From NCBI GenBank assembly GCA_002508315.1, contig DAHE01000005.1, positions 781 to 18,022 of the forward strand: DNA of 17,242 nucleotides, written 5' to 3'. Position 1 is the first letter of the stretch. Each line of letters begins with the position of its first letter. Both the position numbers and the translations under genes were made by a program. The stretch is from Thermocladium sp. UBA166 (GTDB taxonomy: Archaea; Thermoproteota; Thermoprotei; Thermoproteales; Thermocladiaceae). Positions 7,149-13,129 of this stretch are shown here, piece by piece. The notes under the pieces were generated by a model that did not search any database, was not told the DNA's origin, and saw only the letters and a program-made list of their open reading frames with translations.

Positions 7149-7475
7149 ATGATAAGCCACGACGAGTTCATGAGGATGGACTTGAGGGTGGGCAAGGTAA
7201 TAGAGTGCGAGAGGGTGCCGGAAAGCAGGAAACTCCTAAGGCTGGTGGTCGACATAGGGACAGAGAGGAGGCAAATAGTGACCGGCCTGGCCGAGCATTA
7301 CTCGCCCGACGAGATGAGGGGCAGGCTAGTTATAGTGATAACGAACCTGGAGCCCAGGAAGATATTCGGCGTAGAAAGCCAGGGAATGATTCTAGCCACG
7401 TGCGGCGATAAGGGAAGGCCAGCCGTGGTTACCGTGAATGCCGGGGATGACGCGGTGGGAGAGAGGGTTTGCTGA
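7149..7475 (+). CDS. Free-standing tRNA-binding OB-fold protein (MetRS C-terminal / CsaA-like)
   Basis: A single tRNA-binding domain (PF01588 type) of 108 residues. The motif order FMRMDLRVGKVIECERVPESRKLLRLVVDIG, then RQIVTGLAEHYSPDEMRGR, then VVITNLEPRKIFGVESQGMIL is that of the EMAPII/Trbp111/CsaA family and of the C-terminal domain of methionyl-tRNA synthetase. In several archaea this domain is encoded apart from MetRS and is annotated as a beta subunit. It probably binds tRNA structure without sequence specificity, as a dimer. No MetRS gene is in the window. The ATG has a TATA box 27 nt upstream, and a T-rich terminator follows the stop. Confidence 0.9.
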   Translation: MISHDEFMRMDLRVGKVIECERVPESRKLLRLVVDIGTERRQIVTGLAEHYSPDEMRGRLVIVITNLEPRKIFGVESQGMILATCGDKGRPAVVTVNAGDDAVGERVC

Positions 7476-7510
7476 TACATTATAATATATTTTATATTTT
7501 TTATAGCTCT
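7476..7510. terminator. AT-rich terminator between convergent genes
   Basis: The 52-bp gap between two converging genes is almost pure A/T, including TATTTTATATTTTTTATAG on the + strand. T-tracts of this kind are the usual archaeal termination signal. It best serves the + strand gene ending at 7475; minus-strand T-runs are shorter. Confidence 0.65.
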
Positions 7511-7527
7511 TAAATTGAAGTTAGTTG

Positions 7528-7992
7528 CTAATCCTTATCCGTGCCCCACGCAGCTCCTCGATTGTCGTCCCCACTCTCTTCTTCATCATCATCCTCCTCA
7601 TCAGCGGCCAAGGTTATCTGAGTCAATAGGTAATCTATGCTGGTGTTTGGCTCCACGAATAGGATCTGAATCCCCTCCGACGTGAAGTAATTATAGCTTG
7701 TCTGGCATGCGCCGCTGGCTATAACTGCGTTTACGTCGCTCAACACATTACTGCGCAGCCACTCGTACTTCGGCAATCCATGCACGGGAATGCCGGGCTG
7801 AGCCGCGCTCATCTTGGCATGGGTCCCCTCATCCATGTCAGGCACGGCCCCCAATGGATTGCTCCTCGACTCCACTCTAACCAACTCGCCCGTCTCTTCA
7901 TTCAAATCATAAATAATGTACTCCCGAGCATGGGCGAAGTGACCCTTGCTTATGGTTTTCTCGTCATCCGTCGCAAGAGCTATTCTTACCAT
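7528..7992 (-). CDS. NifX/NifB-type dinitrogenase-cofactor-like domain protein (PF02579)
   Basis: The 154-residue protein has the small alpha/beta fold of the NifX/NafY/NifB-C-terminal family: MVRIALATDDEKTISKGHFAHA at the start, YIIYDLNEETGELVRVESR, then DVNAVIASGACQTSYNYFTSEGIQILF. In nitrogen fixers such domains carry FeMo-cofactor precursors. In non-fixing archaea they are common, and a general metal-cluster or molybdenum role is only guessed. The last 27 residues are an unusual, very acidic tail (ADEEDDDEEESGDD). The ATG has a TATA box 26 nt upstream. No nif genes are present, so nitrogen fixation should not be inferred. Confidence 0.85.
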   Translation of the reverse strand: MVRIALATDDEKTISKGHFAHAREYIIYDLNEETGELVRVESRSNPLGAVPDMDEGTHAKMSAAQPGIPVHGLPKYEWLRSNVLSDVNAVIASGACQTSYNYFTSEGIQILFVEPNTSIDYLLTQITLAADEEDDDEEESGDDNRGAAWGTDKD

Positions 7993-8014
7993 TGAAAAAT
8001 AAAATCAAGGCCCC

Positions 8015-8021
8015 TATTAAA
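8015..8021 (-). promoter_or_regulatory. TATA box of the NifX-like gene
   Basis: TTTAATA on the minus strand, centred about 26 nt before the ATG at 7992. Confidence 0.6.
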
Positions 8022-8095
8022 TCCAACACCTGAATTCAAAATTCCTGGAATCGGTGTGGTTCTTATCTGCTGGTGGGGGCGGGCTTGTAAAGCAA

Positions 8096-8214
8096 AGACT
8101 GCGTGTCCAAAAATTGGTCACGCAATATTACAAAACAATAGAAAGGATCATCTCGCTCTGCGGCTAATTGAGTATGTTTTACGTATTCGTTACTAATTTT
8201 TGGACACGCACTCT
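8096..8214. mobile_element. MITE-like element with 29-bp imperfect terminal inverted repeats
   Basis: The left arm (8096-8124) and right arm (8186-8214) are inverted copies matching at about 25 of 29 positions. The core TGCGTGTCCAAAAATT (8100-8115) is perfectly mirrored at 8195-8210. Mismatches fall at 8099, 8116, 8119 and 8123. The roughly 61-bp interior is AT-rich and non-coding. Long arms around a short non-coding core look like a miniature inverted-repeat transposable element or the ends of a decayed insertion sequence. I could not find a convincing target duplication next to either end. A large regulatory or RNA hairpin is the alternative, since the element sits between two divergent promoters. 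Confidence 0.6.
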
Positions 8215-8278
8215 GATGCATTTCCACCACAAAACTAACTCAACCCACCATCCCACCCGGGAGACTATTAACAGCAAC

Positions 8279-8287
8279 GTTTAATTT
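8279..8287 (+). promoter_or_regulatory. TATA box of gluconate dehydratase
   Basis: TTTAATTT centred about 25 nt before the ATG at 8308. Confidence 0.65.
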
Positions 8288-8307
8288 GCCCGCTTGATTG
8301 TAATGCC

Positions 8308-9489
8308 ATGGTTGAAACAATATCAAGCGTGGACGCAGTAGTTGTTGGAGAGAAAAATCCAACCGCGGCCACCTGGGCCGGCGTGTCCATAATAGTCAAG
8401 GTCACCACGTCGAGAGGCGCGGTTGGGTGGGGGGAGGCCGTGCCCACGCTTAGAGTGGGGCCCGTGGTTGAGGCGATTAAGGAGGCGGCTAGGGTATACG
8501 TGGGGCGGGATCCTCATAATGTCGAGGCTAACTTGAGGGAGTGGTACAAGCATGATTTCTACATGGCTAGGTCGTTCGAGTCGACCACTGCCGCCAGCGC
8601 TATAGACATAGCCTCATGGGACTTGATAGGAAAGGAGTTGGGGGCGCCTCTTTATGAATTGCTCGGGGGGAGGAGTAGGGATAAGGTGAGGGTATACGCC
8701 AATGGGTGGTACAGCGACGCCGTGTCGCCCGCTGACTTCGCGGAGAAGGCCAGGAAGGTTGCTGGCATGGGGTACACGGGGCTTAAGTTTGATCCCTTTG
8801 GCAAGTACTTCGACTGGATAGACGAGAAGGGGTTGGAGGAGGCTAGGGCGCGGGTCAAGGCGGTGAGGGACGTGGTGGGTGATGGGGTTGACATAATGAT
8901 AGAGCATCATGGAAGGTTCAATCCAAACTCAGCGATAGCTATAGCCGATGCGTTGAGCGAATTCAATCCCCTATTCATGGAGGAGCCCGTTCATCCGGAG
9001 GACCTCGACGGATTAGCGAAGTACAGGAGCCGGGCCGGGATCAAGGTAGCGCTGGGAGAGAGGTTGATTGGGTTAAAGGATGCCCTGACTTACCTAGAGG
9101 GCGGGCTTCTGGATTTCATTCAACCCGACATAACTAACATAGGCGGCGTCACCGTTGCCAGGAAGGTAGTTGCGCTAGCCGAGGCCTACGGAGTCGAGGT
9201 AGCGTTCCACAACGCGTTCGGGCCGATACAGAACGCGGTCACGATTCAAATGGACGCGGCGATACCGAACTTCTTGATACAAGAGTCCTTCTATGACTTC
9301 TGGCCCCAATGGAAGAGGGACTTGGTTAACAACGAGACGCCCGTGGTGAACGGGCATTACGAGGTGCCCTCCAAGCCCGGAATCGGCGTATCAATAAACG
9401 AGAAGCTGCTCGAGGACTTGAGGGCCACGGGGCCCGAGTACTTCAATCCGGAGGAGCCCGTGTGGGTCGTGAAGGGAACATGGAAGTGA
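8308..9489 (+). CDS. gad: D-gluconate (galactonate) dehydratase, enolase superfamily
   Basis: It dehydrates gluconate, and probably galactonate, to 2-keto-3-deoxy sugar acids in the archaeal branched Entner-Doudoroff pathway. The 393-residue sequence closely resembles the Sulfolobus enzyme as I remember it: ATWA near the start, WGEAVPTLRV, WYKHDFYMARSFES, LKFDPFG, IEHHGRFN, MEEPV, VALGER, FHNAFGPIQNAV and a C-terminal EEPVWVVKGTWK. Mandelate-racemase-type residues are in place: K160 and D162, metal ligands E199, E225 and E251, D274 in QPD, and H301. The start is set by a TATA box 25 nt upstream. It is monocistronic and convergent with PCNA, 12 bp apart. Confidence 0.95.
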   Translation: MVETISSVDAVVVGEKNPTAATWAGVSIIVKVTTSRGAVGWGEAVPTLRVGPVVEAIKEAARVYVGRDPHNVEANLREWYKHDFYMARSFESTTAASAIDIASWDLIGKELGAPLYELLGGRSRDKVRVYANGWYSDAVSPADFAEKARKVAGMGYTGLKFDPFGKYFDWIDEKGLEEARARVKAVRDVVGDGVDIMIEHHGRFNPNSAIAIADALSEFNPLFMEEPVHPEDLDGLAKYRSRAGIKVALGERLIGLKDALTYLEGGLLDFIQPDITNIGGVTVARKVVALAEAYGVEVAFHNAFGPIQNAVTIQMDAAIPNFLIQESFYDFWPQWKRDLVNNETPVVNGHYEVPSKPGIGVSINEKLLEDLRATGPEYFNPEEPVWVVKGTWK

Positions 9490-9501
9490 TTAATCCCTGC
9501 C

Positions 9502-10383
9502 TCACAATGTCCTGGGCGCGAGGTAAAGCACAACGGAGCCCGTGGAGAAATTAAACGTGAGCTTCAGCGGCTTATTTGTTGCGAATTCCATGGTTACAGC
9601 ATCGCATATTTGCCTCATTTGGGACATGAATCCCAGTATGTGATCCGCGGAGTACGTGGCTGTCCCCCCCTCCCCGGCCGAGTATTCGTGGAACAACTCA
9701 TCCGTGCTTTGATATATGGATTCGATGGACTTGCCGCCGTCTCCCTCCGCCCTTATAGCGAATTGATCGGGCGCCGCCGTGAACGTCACCGCCTCCCCTA
9801 TATCTGCCGTGGCCGCTATCACGTCCTGCATCGAGGCTAGGTCCGCTGTTATCCTGATGGGGTAGGTCAGGTTGGGCTCCGGCACCTCCTCCTCAGAAAC
9901 ATCCATCAAGGGAACGCTGAACTTGCGGTAAATACCCCCTTCACGCCCTTTCTTGGTGTATATTACGACGCCCAGCTTCGCCTGCCGTTTATCTATTATT
10001 AACTCAACCTTATCCCTGGAGCCGATGCGCTTCATTATCTTCTTCAACACGTCGAAGGATATGCCGACCTCGGCGTCCTCACCTATATTCACCTCATCAA
10101 GGCTGGACGCCGGTATCTCCAGCAGTATCAAGGATATCTTGGCATCATCTATGGCCTTCATCTTAACCCCCTCAGGTCCAACCTTGAGGGATGCGCTCTT
10201 CAATATGGTGGATAAGGCGGAGAAAGCGTATCTGACGTCCTTGCCCTTCGGGAAGAGAAGCGAGTAAACCCCGCCCTTCCCGCTTAATGAACCCCGCTCC
10301 TCAACAGACTCCTCAGCCTCCTCTTCCTGCGATTGCTCCTCTTCCTGCTCCTCCGCGTTTTCCTCATCGAAGTCGTCAGACAT
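9502..10383 (-). CDS. pcn: DNA sliding clamp PCNA with acidic N-terminal extension
   Basis: The replication clamp, a ring that holds polymerase and other factors on DNA. After the first 37 residues the protein has the normal two-domain PCNA length (about 256): FPKGKDVRYAFSALSTILK, KMKAIDDAKISLILLEIP, the middle linker, and MRQICDAVTMEFATNKPLKLTFNF with a C-terminal VVLYLAPRTL. Before it lies a tail with 17 acidic residues in the first 29 and a single Arg shortly after. The tail is probably real because the TATA box at 10405-10412 lies 26 nt before the ATG at 10383. An internal start would leave a long leader. Crenarchaea often have several PCNA paralogues, and only one is in view. Confidence 0.95.
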   Translation of the reverse strand: MSDDFDEENAEEQEEEQSQEEEAEESVEERGSLSGKGGVYSLLFPKGKDVRYAFSALSTILKSASLKVGPEGVKMKAIDDAKISLILLEIPASSLDEVNIGEDAEVGISFDVLKKIMKRIGSRDKVELIIDKRQAKLGVVIYTKKGREGGIYRKFSVPLMDVSEEEVPEPNLTYPIRITADLASMQDVIAATADIGEAVTFTAAPDQFAIRAEGDGGKSIESIYQSTDELFHEYSAGEGGTATYSADHILGFMSQMRQICDAVTMEFATNKPLKLTFNFSTGSVVLYLAPRTL

Positions 10384-10404
10384 GGTTGTTGGGAGCGTTC
10401 GCCC

Positions 10405-10412
10405 TTTTTAAA
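10405..10412 (-). promoter_or_regulatory. TATA box of pcn
   Basis: TTTAAAAA on the minus strand, centred about 26 nt before the ATG at 10383. Confidence 0.65.
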
Positions 10413-10444
10413 GCTATCAACAAACCGACGAGCAATATTATTGA

Positions 10445-10801
10445 CTACCTCAGCAACCTCAGACTGCCGGTAACCCTATCCACCAAGTCGCGGGGGGCCG
10501 GGCCGATCCCCAATGCAGTCACCGTCCCCGGCTCAAGCTCCGTGAGGCCTGCATCGGATATAACGGAGTGAGGCAAGCCCAGCGACGCTGCCTTGCTGGC
10601 CAACCCCCCCAGCCCGGCCAGCGAGGGAACCTCCAGCACCACCTTCTTCTGGCCCTGGCTGAGCCAAGCATCGACCCACTCCCTTCGCCTCTTCATGGCC
10701 TCCAGCAACGCGGTAACCGATGCATGCGCCGCTTGGGCGGCTATCTTGCCGCAGCTCATATTTAGGTCGCTCCTTATAACTATGGATTGCTTGAACTCCA
10801 T
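10445..10801 (-). CDS. pth2: Peptidyl-tRNA hydrolase, Pth2 family
   Basis: It releases peptides from peptidyl-tRNA that drops off ribosomes, the archaeal and eukaryotic form of the enzyme. The 118-residue length is standard. The family marks are QSIVIRSDLNMSCGKIAAQAAHAS near the N-terminus (written in two runs: QSIVIRSDLNM, SCGKIAAQAAHAS), then KKVVLEVPS, SLGLPHSVISDAGLTEL and TVTALGIGPAP, which are the catalytic and dimer regions of Pth2. The ATG at 10801 is about 25 nt from a TATA element that also faces the divergent glucose dehydrogenase gene. The gene is followed by the pcn promoter and could read into pcn, 61 bp on. Confidence 0.97.
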   Translation of the reverse strand: MEFKQSIVIRSDLNMSCGKIAAQAAHASVTALLEAMKRRREWVDAWLSQGQKKVVLEVPSLAGLGGLASKAASLGLPHSVISDAGLTELEPGTVTALGIGPAPRDLVDRVTGSLRLLR

Positions 10802-10821
10802 CTATCGGCCCAGCCAAAACG

Positions 10822-10829
10822 TTTTATTA
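10822..10829. promoter_or_regulatory. Shared bidirectional TATA element, pth2 / gdh
   Basis: TTTTATTA on the + strand, reading TAATAAAA on the minus strand, lies in the middle of the 50-bp gap. Its centre is about 26 nt from the + start at 10852 and about 24 nt from the minus start at 10801. No second TATA element is visible, so it may drive both leaderless genes. Confidence 0.55.
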
Positions 10830-10851
10830 AGTTCTCACCGGCCCCACTCCC

Positions 10852-11895
10852 ATGAAAGCCGTTACTGTTGTTCCGGGCATACCCAATTCAATACGATTGC
10901 GTGACGTCGATAAACCATCACCTAAGCCCGGCATGGTCCTCCTAAGGCCGCTGCAGGTGGGAATATGCGGGACTGATAAGGAAATAATAGAGGGGAAGTA
11001 CGGCAAGGCCCCCGAGGGATCCCAGTTCCTCATATTGGGACACGAGGCCCTAGCCAGGGTGGAGGCGTTGGGGGATAAGGTGGACTCCGTGGCGGAGGGC
11101 GAGGTGGTGGTGCCCACCGTGCGCCGCCCAGTGAACTGCGACTTGCCAGTGGATTACTGCCCCATGGGTCACTACGTGGAGCACGGGATATGGGGCCTGC
11201 ACGGACACGCCGCCGAGCTATCAGTCACTGATGCCGGGTACTTGGTGAAGGTGCCCAAGGAGGTGGTGGACGTCGCGGTGCTCGCGGAGCCCCTCTCAGT
11301 CGTCGAGAAGGGAATAGACGTTGCCATGAGGGTGGGCCAGTCCAGGTTCGACTGGCACCCATCCAGTGCGTTGATAATGGGGGCAGGCCCAATAGGGTTG
11401 TTGGCAACAATGGTGCTGAGACTCATGGGGCTGAAGACCGTGACCGCAGCCACTAGGCCGGCGGATAGCTTGAAGGCGCGGCTGGCCCAGGAGGTGGGGA
11501 GCAAGTACCTTGATGCGCTCACGGATAAGGTGGAGGGGGAGTTCGACTTAGTGGTGGAGGCCACTGGAGCCGTTGGAGTGGCCATGGACTCCGTGAAGTA
11601 CTTGGCCGCGGGCGGCGTAATGGTGCTGCTGGGCGTGTACCCGCAGGGCGGGGAGTCCCATGACTTGGGCTCCCTCCTAACGGATGCTGTGCTCAACAAC
11701 AAGGCCATAGTTGGATCAGTTAATGCCTCGGTTAAGCACTTCGAGATGGGGCTTCAACACATGGTCAAGAGCAAATCGGAGTACGGGAACTGGATTGGAA
11801 AACTGATAACAAAAGTATCCACACTGGATAATTACGGCGATGCATATACATGGACTCATGATGACATAAAGACAGTTCTAAAGATAGGTGAGTAG
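10852..11895 (+). CDS. gdh: Glucose 1-dehydrogenase (zinc MDR family)
   Basis: Oxidises glucose (and perhaps galactose or xylose) with NAD(P) to the lactone, the first step of the non-phosphorylative or branched Entner-Doudoroff pathway. Its product leads to gluconate, the substrate of the dehydratase at 8308. The 347-residue protein has catalytic-zinc residues C39 (GICGTD), H64 and E65 (GHEA), and E146 (LAEPLSVVEKG). The nucleotide fold begins at IMGAGPIGLLA. The structural-zinc lobe holds only C96 and C103 (VRRPVNCDLPVDYCPMGHY) instead of four cysteines, so that zinc is probably absent. EHGIWGLHGHAAE is typical of the archaeal GDH branch. The start follows the TATA element 26 nt upstream. 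Confidence 0.93.
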   Translation: MKAVTVVPGIPNSIRLRDVDKPSPKPGMVLLRPLQVGICGTDKEIIEGKYGKAPEGSQFLILGHEALARVEALGDKVDSVAEGEVVVPTVRRPVNCDLPVDYCPMGHYVEHGIWGLHGHAAELSVTDAGYLVKVPKEVVDVAVLAEPLSVVEKGIDVAMRVGQSRFDWHPSSALIMGAGPIGLLATMVLRLMGLKTVTAATRPADSLKARLAQEVGSKYLDALTDKVEGEFDLVVEATGAVGVAMDSVKYLAAGGVMVLLGVYPQGGESHDLGSLLTDAVLNNKAIVGSVNASVKHFEMGLQHMVKSKSEYGNWIGKLITKVSTLDNYGDAYTWTHDDIKTVLKIGE

Positions 11896-11935
11896 CAGGG
11901 GCCGCTCCAAGCCCCTTAAGGACGGGCCCGCCCCT

Positions 11936-12838
11936 TCATCGCCGGAGCACCGCCGATGCATAGTCCATGGGAAGCACGAGCACCTTACCGCTCGCCCTGA
12001 ACTCCGCCGTGCTGGTCTTCACCACCCCCTCGCCGGGCAGCTCTATCTCAACCACGGCATTAGTGGGATTCCCCACGAAGTAAAGGAGGGAATCATCGCA
12101 CTCAGCCATCACCTCGACCACCCCACCGTCATTAACCTCCCACTCACAGCCATGCAGGAGCAGTCGACTCTCCATGGCCTGTGCCTGGATCGTGGATATG
12201 GTATACGCGCGGTGAATGCTGTTGAATTGCATCACCAACCCGCCCCCAACCCCATCCATAACTAGCCAATCTAAGTAATTCAGGTGCTCCACGCCCATTA
12301 TTAGGGAGCCCTTCATCGCGGTTAAGCCTACTGCCCTTCTAAACACGGTTAGTTCAAGCAATGCCTGGCTCGGGGTGGTGGGCGAGACTTCCTCCAATAA
12401 CCGCAGCGCGTGCCTCTCCTGATTGTACGACACAAACGCGTTGGCCAGCATCAATGGATCCACTCTCCCATAGAGCTCCGATAACCTCTTGAGCGCATGG
12501 CTATGCTCGAACGCCCTCAATCTGAGGCACAACAGCTCATCTAATTCGCCGGACAAGCACTTCCTCCTAATCATTGACTTGATCGCCCTCACCCTATCAA
12601 TGGCCTCCTGGGTCCTCTCATTTCTAAGCGAGTGCCTAGCCACTAAATACGCGGATAGGGGATCCGGCGAGTCTGCGAACGCGTGCATCGCCTCCTCATA
12701 CGAGGGCCCAAGGCCCATTAAGGCCAAGGTGAGGGCGTCATCGAAGTTGGAGGCGGGGGCATTGATAGACATATCCACGGCAGCCTTAATACTCCGCTCA
12801 AGCCGTGCATTGGGTATTCTGATCCTCACTGCCCTCAT
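11936..12838 (-). CDS. Unrecognised 300-residue protein, helical repeats plus beta-rich tail
   Basis: I do not recognise a family. Residues about 1-160 look helical and somewhat repeat-like (SYEEAMHAFADSPDPLSAYLVA, then ALKRLSELYG, then QERHALRLLEEVS), suggesting a TPR-like array. From about 170 the chain is strand-rich and Gly/Val-rich. It ends in GKVLVLPMDYASAVLRR, which resembles the closing beta-sandwich strands of some glycoside hydrolases, but no catalytic domain is present. There are no membrane segments and no signal peptide. The ATG at 12838 has GGGGAGG about 8 nt upstream and a TATA element 40 nt away, so this gene seems to have a short leader, unlike most here. It is divergent from the zinc-ribbon gene and convergent with gdh. 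Confidence 0.75.
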   Translation of the reverse strand: MRAVRIRIPNARLERSIKAAVDMSINAPASNFDDALTLALMGLGPSYEEAMHAFADSPDPLSAYLVARHSLRNERTQEAIDRVRAIKSMIRRKCLSGELDELLCLRLRAFEHSHALKRLSELYGRVDPLMLANAFVSYNQERHALRLLEEVSPTTPSQALLELTVFRRAVGLTAMKGSLIMGVEHLNYLDWLVMDGVGGGLVMQFNSIHRAYTISTIQAQAMESRLLLHGCEWEVNDGGVVEVMAECDDSLLYFVGNPTNAVVEIELPGEGVVKTSTAEFRASGKVLVLPMDYASAVLRR

Positions 12839-12873
12839 TAAGGCCCTCCCCTAATAAAGGCCCCTATAGAAAA

Positions 12874-12882
12874 GTTAATAAA
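12874..12882. promoter_or_regulatory. Shared bidirectional TATA element, 12838 gene / zinc-ribbon gene
   Basis: GTTAATAAA on the + strand, reading TTTATTAAC on the minus strand. It is centred about 26 nt before the + ATG at 12905, and on the other side would start a transcript near 12852, 14 nt before the minus ATG. That leader would contain the GGGGAGG ribosome-binding site. A second weaker TTTATTA (12852-12858) on the minus strand is too close to the ATG to act for it. Confidence 0.5.
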
Positions 12883-12904
12883 TGCACGAATCCCGCGCCG
12901 AACC

Positions 12905-13129
12905 ATGTCTTCAGGAAGCAACTGGGAGCTGCCGGAGGATTATGAGTACTCCGGAGGAGAACCTGAGAGGGTTCTAAAGATAAGGGCTAAGTGCCCCCAC
13001 TGCGGCCATGTCTTTGAGGTGGAGATGGGGGAGTCATGGTACAACATGGGAATATCCATAACATGCCCGAAGTGCAATAACTCCTTCTCCGTCAGCAGCT
13101 ATGGAGAGGTAATAGGGGAGAAGCAGTAA
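12905..13129 (+). CDS. Small zinc-ribbon protein
   Basis: A 74-residue protein with one zinc ribbon: CPHC at 30-33 and CPKC at 54-57, separated by a strand-turn-strand stretch (GHVFEVEMGES, then ISITCPKC). The N-terminal 28 residues are acidic and aromatic (NWELPEDYEYSGGEPER) and probably disordered. This C-x2-C...C-x2-C layout is shared by transcription-factor fragments, ribosome-associated proteins and MJ0042-type ribbons, so the function is open. The ATG lies 26 nt from the TATA element it may share with the divergent gene. The TAA ends exactly where the convergent thiI stop begins, with no gap. Confidence 0.8.
   Translation: MSSGSNWELPEDYEYSGGEPERVLKIRAKCPHCGHVFEVEMGESWYNMGISITCPKCNNSFSVSSYGEVIGEKQ

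Larger units (their letters stand above)
7993..8307. other. 315-bp divergent intergenic region with an inverted-repeat element
   Basis: This gap separates two divergent genes and holds their TATA boxes at its ends. Between them lies the 119-bp inverted-repeat element described separately, plus AT-richer DNA than the surrounding genes. I see no further open reading frame or RNA gene in it. Confidence 0.6.

Noticed and set aside
7528..7992. Evidence for nitrogen fixation
   Set aside because: NifX-like domains are widespread in non-fixing archaea, and no nitrogenase structural or cofactor genes are present.
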